64,000 nt of DNA from Caprimulgus europaeus (Eukaryota; Chordata; Aves; Caprimulgiformes; Caprimulgidae), in assembly GCA_907165065.1 (NCBI GenBank), contig OU015539.1:13608816-13672815 (forward strand). The letters are read 5' to 3'. Positions 55,970 to 64,000 of the stretch are shown here, in pieces. The translations under genes and the position numbers were made by a program. Position 1 is the stretch's first letter, and every line of letters begins with the position of its first letter. Under the pieces are notes generated by a model that searched no databases, had not been told where the DNA came from, and was given only the letters and a program-made list of their open reading frames with translations.

Positions 55970-58900
55970 GTGAGCTGCCTGCTGGGCCGGGCGCGGGGAC
56001 GGGTGGGAGGGAGGACGGGGCAGCTCCGGCCGCCACTAACCTGCCGCCTTTGCCTTCCAGCCCCGTCGCCATGGGGCGCCCGGGCGCAGCTCCCCCTCAG
56101 CAGGGACCTACTGCTCCCCAGGTAAGAACCAGCCGGGGCACAACCGGGCTCCTTCCTCCCGGCCGGGCAAGCAGCAGCCCCGAGATAGGCCGGTTGGGTT
56201 GGGCTGCCCGGGCCGAGCAAACCCTGCCTTGTTCTTCTGCCCTCAGTCGAGGCAGCGCCGCGGGACCTCGGAGAGGGGTTGGCCTCCTCACGGCGACGCA
56301 GGTAGGGGACGCGGGCCGGGCGCTGTGAGGGGCGACGGGCGGGCGCGGCGGGGCCGGACGCTGAGGAGAGGGCTGCGGCTTCTCGGGGAGATGAGGCTGC
56401 CGAAACGGGCGGGTTTTCCCTGAGGAGCTCCCCGCGAGGAGAGCAGCCCCTTCCCGCGCTCAGTTGCCTCGGAGCGCGGTGCGACCAGGGCTGAAGAGGC
56501 GACGCGGTGCCGTCGCTCGTGGCCCAAGATGGTGCCTGACTTTCCCGCGCTGTGCCGGCGCTTGGCGAGACCCCTCTGAGGGGCGGCTGGCGGCGCCGCC
56601 TGAGGGAGCGCGGTTCTGGCTGGCGCTGGGATAACCTGTGCGTTACCTGGGTACGTCTGTACATCACCGCGGTACCCTCAGTGTTTCTGATGGCTTTTTT
56701 TTTCCTGCCCTTTGTGATTCTTCAGTGTTTGTCTTTCCAACAACTTTGAACGTGTGTTTTATCCCAGCCATAAGGAGTGTGAGTCGTCAGGAATGGAAGG
56801 AAACTTGGATGTCAAAGCATTTAAGCAGTGAGAGAAGATGGTAGCTAGAGTTGTGTTCAGAAATAATTGTATGTCCTATGGAGCTTCCTTGCTCTGAGAA
56901 AAGCTGAGGTCTGGTCTGGCTCATCCAGCAGTAATCACTCTGTGCTTTTTTGCTTCTCAATAAAAGTAAAAGATCTGGCAGTATCAAATCGCTACAACTC
57001 AGTACTGGTTTTTGGATGTGATTTATCTTGGCAACCCATTGATATCACTCGTGGTGTGTTGCTGAAATGTAATTAGGGTGTGTGGTTCCCGCTCCCTTGT
57101 TCAAGGGTGGGAAAATGAAAGTTTGCTTTGTAGCCCTTGTTTGTGGCTTTGCAGGAGTTGCCTTTCTTTCTCCTTGCTCTTTCTGGGAAAAGCTCAGCAG
57201 AGAGAAAACTGTGTGACATAACTGCAAACAGGCAACAAAATCAACCACTGATAAAAGCAAATGTTTGCAGATTGAGGGTCCCTCACAAGAATTCAAGATA
57301 CAGTTATAGGCTCTCTTTTCTTCTATGCTAACCCACTGAGCAGAAAGCTTCAGTAAGAAGTATGTTTAGGAGAAAGGAAAAAAGAAAAAAAAATCAATAT
57401 TAGTTTTAAAAAGGTAAGAACCTGAAAAGTAGTTGCTATAGCCATTTGAACTGTCTAAAAGTAACAATAATGCATTTTTACATGTTCTTGCTTCTAGTAA
57501 GGCTCTTCAAGAGGAAGAGGTAAAGCAACAGTAATCAATGGTGGATAAGCCCTCTGCAGAACTTTGTGTCCGTGAAGGCTTAACTTAATGATATAGCTTC
57601 CAAGATCAGTTTTCAGTATAAGTAGGTATTTAGAACATAGAAAGCACCTGCTGTTTTAAAAATAATTTACTGAATTGTGCACAGGACTGAGAAAATGGAA
57701 TGATAAAACTCTAGGGCATGAAATTTCAATGCAATAAATCTGTCCAAGTCATTAGGTAAATTTATGTAGACATAGCTGATGTTGTTTCTAATGTTATTTT
57801 GGAAATTATTTTGCTCAGGTATTTGTATCACTGTAGACATTGTACATTGTAGCTAATGCTGTTTATTAACAGATACTGTATTTGTAACTGAATTTTCCTT
57901 AATGAAAAATATATACTATAATTAATGTGTCACTGAAATATGGACGTTTTAAAGGATATAGCTGCTGCTCTTCATGAGGTGAAGAAATAATATGATATGC
58001 CTGTAACATTTGTATTACTGTATTAAGTAAACTAGGTAAATGTAATTAGATGCTTCTTTAATAGGGAAAAACTTACTGTCATAATTGAAGACTGGAATGT
58101 TGATGTTAAATTTAAGAAATGCTATTCAGCCTAGATGTAGGCAGTTCAAGAACAAAGATAGATTATAGAGAAGGTGAGCAATGTGGTTTTAACAAAGGCA
58201 TACCAATTGGGAAGTGGAGTCCTACCTGTCACAAGCATGACAGTATAACCATGTCATGACAAAATATCAACAGATTTTTGTAACTTAGCTAAGCAGATCT
58301 GCTCTTCTGTTTTCTCAAGTACATGATACAGACTGAATTGGCTTTTGTGATTTGATGGTTTGGTTTTGTTTTTTTAAGAAATCTGAGTATTTAAGTTTTG
58401 AAAAACTGTTCAAGGCACTTTTATAAATTGATGCTAATATTATTTCACTTCTGCATAGTAGTACCTTTTACAGGACTAGTTGTTTTGAGCACACTAAAAC
58501 CACAAGTTAATATTATTTCCTTAAAGCATATTTTCTACAAGAGGTGGTATGGAAATTATTTTCTGAGCAATAAATTGTCTTGGGTATTGCTTCTCAAAGA
58601 AAAATCGTTGAGAATATTAAACAAGTTATACATGCTCAAGTGCTGTTCTATTTCTTTCCATAATTAAAATCCTTCCATTAAGATGGGTTGTATTTGTTCA
58701 CAAGTTTCCTTGAACTTGGGCATTTAAAGCTGCATCTTAAAGAGCAATTTCCAAAATACCCTCTACAGTACGTCTTTGTCTCAATAACTGAGCGTGTATC
58801 TAGTCCCACTTCTCTGTAAATGGCATAGACAAGATCCTAAATTCATAAATAAAGTGATATAACTTTGCACTTGTGAGAAGATGGGAAGGAACTTGTATGT

Positions 58901-61900
58901 TCACTTGTCATACCTAAACTATGCACCATTCTTGAGTAAAATGATATGAAAGAATGTTGTCCCTCCAATTTACCTAGAAGCTGTTGAATGACTAGTGACC
59001 ATGACTGACTTTTAAGCTGTTAACAACTAGGTTTTTTTTCTTTTTACTTTGGTTGTTGTTTTTATTCCCTGAGTATTGATTTGAGTTCTTGTCATGGTAC
59101 TTTGGTAAGACTCAATACTTTTGGTTCAGGAGTGATACAGATGCCACTGTGTAAATAATTTGAGTTTAGAAAGAGAGTGGAGGGATTGTGGCTGGCTCCA
59201 CTAGTAGATGGAAGAATGAAGTGGAAGTTGGATTAATAGATGAGTATGGCAAGAATGAGGTGGGGAATCAACACTGTGTCATACCAATTTATAAAAATTA
59301 TTACAAAGTCTAATAGACTGGAAATGCTGTGATGTCAAAGGGCAATTTATTGGAGAAAAAGAAAGCTTCATTCACCACAATACCGAGAATTAATACAAGA
59401 AAACTCAAGGTATCTTGCTGCTGACTATTGGAGGCAGAAATGCTTATGATAAAGGAAACAGAAGACAATAAAAGTTTTAGTTTGACATATATGTTTGAAT
59501 GTTAGAACAGCAGGAAAAGATGAAGGAGAAGATGGTAGGGAACATTCTGAAAACTAATCTAAGTCTTTATGAATTTTTTTAAAACAAACAAAAAACCACA
59601 ATAAAACAAACCAGTTGATTTTGCTGGGGTTTGGATCAGGTTCTTGGAAAAGAATCTTACTTTAGGACCTTTCAAGAGACTGTATTAATTATTATGATAT
59701 TGTTTAGTGGTTTATGCATACATGTACTTTAAAATTATTTTAAATAATTGCAACTCAAGAATAAGAATTTCCAAAACAACAGAATGTTTGTACTGAGGAT
59801 TATGTTAAATACACCTGATGTTACATAGGCTGTAATTGAAGAGTAAAGGGGTATGGAGAAGATCACAGCGAACAATTTTTGGATATGCACTTTTAGGCAT
59901 TTTGGCTTGACTGGCTTAAAGTCTGCCTGCTATTTTCAGGCATAATGTACTTTGAGGCTCTTTTACTGGAGTCTTGAGCAGAATACTTTTTACTTAACAG
60001 TGGTGTTTTTTGTTAACTTATTAGTAAGCCAATATGAAGCAGTGGGCTTAGTAAAAATGATAAATTTACTAATAGAACATGAAGAGACTTTTAAAGTGTC
60101 TTGGTTATAGCTGCTGCTTTCTTTGTTCTTTCTGAAAGGATTCTGGAGTGGCAGTTTATAATCCTTCGTCTACTACGATGTCCTTACCTCAGAATAGGAG
60201 ACTTCACAGTATGAAATGTGGATCATCTAGTAAGTTATTTATGTTTTTACATTAAATAACTTCAATTATTTGTTACATTCTGCATAACAATTATTTTTTT
60301 GAAGGAAAAAATCTAAAATAGCTAATATAGGCCTTCAGGGTAGGAAGGCTCCACCTTGATTGATCTCAAAGGACTACAGGAGTATGACAGTTTATTATGG
60401 GGTTTGACCTTGCTTTAAGTTTACACCTGGTTCTGGTTTGATCATTTGAAAGACTGTCTCTAACTGCAGTTTCTCTAACAAAGAGCTTTCAGGAGGGCAA
60501 TCTGCTCTTGTAGTGATATACCTAAAGATGTGGATTGCTGCCTAGATGCCATTAAATTACCTGTCTTGTATCTCTTCTGTGCTTGGAGACTTTTTGCTTG
60601 TTGCTTTTTTGCTCAGATAATCTATGGATGCTTTTTGTGTTTGTAATCTATGGATTAGCAGGATGAGGTACTCTAAGCCACCAGCTTGCAGTGGTGGGCA
60701 TTTGCTTGAGGAATTTTTATCTTGGCTTTTTTGGCTCATCTTATTTTCAGCAGTGGATAGGCTTTGATCAAGGATAAAGGTCCTCTGTGTTAGCTCTTCT
60801 GTAGAGGCTGTGACATGCTTGTTTTGTACAAAGGAGAAACATGAGAGGAAGTAATTCAGAGTTATTTTAGTCAGTGATGCAAAACCTCTAGCTTCTCTTC
60901 GGTCAGCCTAAATGGTTGCATTGGATGTGGGACCTAACTAATAGTGAATAGTCTGGGCTTGCATCGCCTGGCTTTAGAGCACAAAATGCAGGACTGATAT
61001 GTAGTCTGGACTCCTATCAATTGTAATTAGGGTTTTGTCATCTCCAAAAGCTTTAATTTCTTTAATACATGCTGTTTTCAGAAGCTTTGGAGAAGTGTGT
61101 ATCTGAATGTGTAGGAATAACAGAAGGGTTTATAGAAGAGTAATATTACTCAGATAAAAACTATTACCTCTAACCTCTCCAGTGTATGAAAAATATAATA
61201 TAAATATATATAGTGATATGATACAATTGCTATACAAAACCATCAGTCTATACTAGTAAAAATCCTGTTGCTTTTGAGGGTTGTGTCAGCTTATTGACCA
61301 AGAAGTGGTTCTTTTCTTAGAGTTGTTTTTTTGGTGTGTGGTTTTGTGTTAGGTCATGTCCGTCCCACCCCCAAACCAAATAAATGAACCTGCTTCCAAA
61401 GAGAAGGTGTGTAAAGCATGCTGAGAAATTTGTTGTCATAATAATTGTTTGGTTTCCTGGGTTTATTTTTTGCTAAGTGAAAATTCCTTTAATAAGACTA
61501 GTGGATTTCATGTTCTGCTTCAGAGCAACCAGCTAGAAAAAAGACATTTAAGATGCATTGTGCTACTTTGACAGAACTCTTGAAAAGGGCTTACGTGCAA
61601 GTTTATTGCTTCTTAAATAGGCTTAATACTAAAGGGAACAACAAATCTAGAATGAGGGAGAATAGATAGCAAGTATCTCATGCTAACTCATCATGTCTAA
61701 GCTTTTAAAGGAGTATGTAATTATGATGACAAGAATTAGATTTCATGGCCTCTATAGATGTAATAGGATAAACTTCCTTGTTTCTTTCTAACACATATTT
61801 AAATGAGGAAAAATAATTCAGAAGGATTTTCCATTTTTGATGTACTTGCTTTGACAAGTCAATGTTGCTGGAGACATGCTTTGAAAATTATTTGATTGCC

Positions 61901-64000
61901 CATACTTGAAGGCAAATAAAATCAGGATTGTTAAACTCTTTAAGCAGTTTAATACTTAGACTTGGAAGCTTCCTTTTTAAATCCTGGTAAACTCTGTGTG
62001 AAATGGAATCCATTGTTGTCTGTGTGTGAAAGACATATTAAAAACAAAACAACAACCTAGTCTGCTTTGTACAAGAGTTTTAGTAACATGCTCTAAATGT
62101 TTAGAACAGTGGGGTTTTTTTGGCCCTTCCTGTTTGAAAAAGAGGTGCAAACTGCTGTAGCTCTGCCCATGGACTAGAATTTGCACCACTGTGGGGGTAT
62201 ATGAAATAGTAAGGCTTTTTTTTTTTTTTTTTTGAAAAGCCAGCAAGGTAGGTTATATTCTTTCTCCAGTTTAGTCTCTATGAAAATTATTCATTAAACT
62301 GATTATAACAGACTTATATTTCGTTCTGTTCTTGTTGCAATAAAATTTTTTCTTGCTTCCTGTAACTCTGTATGTATACATAAACCAACACGTTTTATGT
62401 GGAGTTTTTGTACCATAGGTGCATAATTTATTGTGCAGTAGATCTCTCTACCTTTCTGTTGTATTAGTCAACTGAAAGCAGTTTGTTTGGAGTCACTGTT
62501 ACTGTAGAAGATACTTGTCCTTTACAATATGTGTGCTGATTTCAAGAGATGCACCAGAGCAGAAAATCTGCAGCTAACTGGAAAGCTCTTAGTATTGAAG
62601 GATTAAAATTACATCCTGCTCATTCACCTCAGAATCTCAAAAAGGAAAACTTTACATGCTGGTGTAATGAGATCTCTCATTTCAAGACTGTATTGCATCC
62701 TGTTGAAGACCGTATGCCACAGAAAACTTCTGCTGCTACAGGCAGATGCTTTCAAAGACTGTGAAGTTGAAGGCTAAAAGATAATGCAAGAAATATTTGT
62801 TTTATTAGTTCTCATATATTCAAAAGGACACCTGAAAGCTTTTGAAAGTGTGCAATGGAAATTACACGGAGTTACAAAATATAAAATTTCAAGAATGTTG
62901 AGGGCAGAAGTTTATATATTCAATTTTAAGCATACCTTCTACTCTTATGCGTGGCTACAGGTCCTAGTTCATGTTTGCTGTAAGTTCTTGTCCCAAACTG
63001 CTTTGTTTTTTCAGTTTCCCATTTCCAAGTAAAATTTGCAGTCTTTTAAAAAATAATTGATCTTTTAAAGTAGTTTGATAACCTTCAGGCAGATCTCTTA
63101 TGTAACTGTATAAAGCTTTTAAAATGTATTCTCTTTTAAAGAATCTTGAAAGCTATGAAGTCTTTGTCCATTTCTGCAAATGGCTCTGTGGAGATCTGAA
63201 ACTGTTTAGGACAAAGTTGGTAAATAGGCAGAATCATAAGAACTGAGGGAACAGGCTGGACCTTGTCTCTGCCTAGATTAAGTAAAATGTGATCACTTTC
63301 AGATATCTAAATTAATCTTTCAAGCTTCAACTTTTCTGTCCAAGTGAATCTAATAATGAATATCCTGAAAGGAAACCTGTCTTCAGTGATTTACATTATG
63401 CTATGTCCTAAAAAGTAACAAAATAAAGAATTCCAACACTAGGAAGTGCTCAATATTTTATAGAAAAATACCCACAGGAAGTTCCACACCAGTCACAAGT
63501 CTTCAATATTTAATAGTGTATTGATGATAATGGTGTATTACAGTGAGGTCAAAATTCAGTTGGAGCAACTGGATTGACTGATGGTTAAAAAAACCCTCAA
63601 GTACTTCAAAGTTGGTGTGCATGGTAATTTTAGTAGTCAGACATGTTCTTGAATGTGTTAGCTTGCTTTTACTTTGTGAAGAAACATTTAATTTAAATAT
63701 CTCTTATTTAGTATCTTACCTTCTCTATGGGATACAGATACATTATTTTTTTGCAGTTACTAATTTCTGCTCCAGGAGTAGAGTTGTTCCTTAGTGGCTG
63801 TACCTCACTTCATTCTGAAGGGCTTCACATTATATAAATTACTTTCAGCTATACTAATTTTATTCCTAATAAACATGTTAAGAGATCAGAAGAACAAATC
63901 ATGGGTGAGCAAAAGTGGACATATAGTTGATGTGCAATGGAAGTGAATTTGAGAGATCTTAAGTACTCATTAGAGAAGTATTATGTCAGAAGACATAATA
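55918..64000 (+). CDS. OTOG: Otogelin, 5' part (partial, runs off the window)
   Basis: Otogelin is a large secreted, mucin-like glycoprotein with von Willebrand D domains. It is a component of the tectorial, otolithic and cupular membranes of the inner ear. Only four N-terminal coding exons are visible; joined in phase they begin MEARLVLGALLCAWLPPSPS, a signal peptide. Human otogelin, as I recall it, starts MGVLASALCWLLCVWLPW. Exon 4 contains NRRLHSMKC, matching human WERRLHRAKC just before the first EGF-like segment. Position and orientation next to USH1C agree with the mammalian locus. The EGF-like exon and all vWD exons must lie beyond 64 kb. Confidence 0.88.
56061..56121 (+). CDS. OTOG: OTOG exon 2
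   Basis: Reads SPSPWGARAQLPLSRDLLLP after joining exon 1. It likely holds the signal cleavage region. Length 61 nt, phase 1 to 2, TTCCAG acceptor and AG|GTAAGA donor; the intron before it is only 91 nt. Little conservation with human is apparent. Confidence 0.78.
56247..56301 (+). CDS. OTOG: OTOG exon 3
   Basis: Encodes SRGSAAGPRRGVGLLTATQ. Length 55 nt, phase 2 to 0, CCCTCAG acceptor and CAG|GTAGGG donor. Arg/Gly-rich, similar in character to human RSGARGMRNVKG but not alignable by eye. The phase match to exons 2 and 4 is the main support. Confidence 0.72.
56302..60138 (+). other. OTOG: OTOG intron 3
   Basis: About 3.8 kb. It starts in the CpG island and becomes AT-rich after about 56.7 kb. 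No additional exon or recognised repeat was seen. Confidence 0.6.
60139..60229 (+). CDS. OTOG: OTOG exon 4
   Basis: Encodes DSGVAVYNPSSTTMSLPQNR then RLHSMKCGSS. Human otogelin has DSVAMSSWERRLHRAKCAPS, so DS, MS, RRLH and KC line up. Length 91 nt, phase 0 to 1, TCTGAAAG acceptor and A|GTAAGT donor. The next exon should supply the EGF-like FSCFNGGEC segment and was not found before the window ends. Confidence 0.87.
60230..64000 (+). other. OTOG: OTOG intron 4 (start)
   Basis: AT-rich intronic sequence to the window edge with a poly-T run at about 62216-62233. No exon matching the otogelin EGF-like or first vWD segment was found. Confidence 0.6.

Larger units (their letters stand above)
55475..56640 (+). 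promoter_or_regulatory. OTOG: CpG island at the OTOG promoter and exons 1-3
   Basis: About 1.1 kb of high GC and frequent CG, covering the region upstream of the OTOG ATG, exons 1-3 and the start of intron 3. The high GC leaves few stop codons, so long spurious ORFs appear on both strands. Confidence 0.8.

Noticed and set aside
55334..56667. Several overlapping minus-strand ORFs of 170-240 codons
   Set aside because: GC-driven open frames in the OTOG CpG island; compositionally biased and antisense to OTOG exons 1-3.
62549..62764. 71-codon plus-strand ORF in OTOG intron 4
   Set aside because: No donor at its end, no similarity to otogelin, and it does not supply the expected EGF-like segment.

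Overview
The window is vertebrate nuclear DNA and almost certainly from a bird. It carries fragments of CR1 LINEs, including the C-terminal coding end and the 8-bp tail typical of avian CR1. It is AT-rich with two sharp CpG islands, and it has many A/C-rich (AAAACCC-like) tracts of the kind common in songbirds. 'Songbird' is inference; 'bird' is well supported. No bacterial, viral, CRISPR or tRNA/rRNA features were seen.

Two genes account for the clear coding content. USH1C (harmonin, an Usher syndrome 1C scaffold) fills 8.5-52.7 kb on the minus strand. I could place 29 coding exons with matching splice phases. They build a short a-type form (555 codons: N-terminal harmonin domain, PDZ1, PDZ2, coiled coil, PDZ3, ending in TFF) and a long b-type form (828 codons). 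The b-form adds seven exons with a second coiled coil and a Pro/Ser/Thr-rich region, and it has its own final exon. OTOG (otogelin) begins head-to-head at 55.9 kb on the plus strand. Its first four coding exons (signal peptide and N-terminus) are visible and the rest lies beyond the window. The order and orientation match the mammalian USH1C-OTOG neighbourhood.

Layout: 1-8.4 kb is intergenic DNA 3' of USH1C, with a palindromic MITE-like element near 4.6 kb. At 8.5-9.4 kb are the two alternative USH1C last exons. At 10.3-13.4 kb are the shared PDZ3 exons. At 21-30.6 kb lies the b-specific block, followed by one a-specific exon at 31.3 kb. At 34-49 kb are the coiled-coil, PDZ2, PDZ1 and N-terminal-domain exons. 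Exon 1 and its CpG island are at 52.4-52.9 kb. About 2.5 kb without genes follow, then the OTOG CpG island and first three exons (55.4-56.6 kb), intron 3, exon 4 (60.1 kb) and intronic sequence to the end.

Both genes act in inner-ear hair-cell biology: harmonin in the stereocilia tip-link complex, otogelin in the acellular membranes overlying sensory epithelia. The intergenic gap between the start codons is only 3.2 kb. The most notable observations are that reading frame makes exon 15 and the b-block entry exon mutually exclusive, that the two C-termini are encoded by separate last exons, and that a weak set of plus-strand exon-like open segments lies inside USH1C introns.
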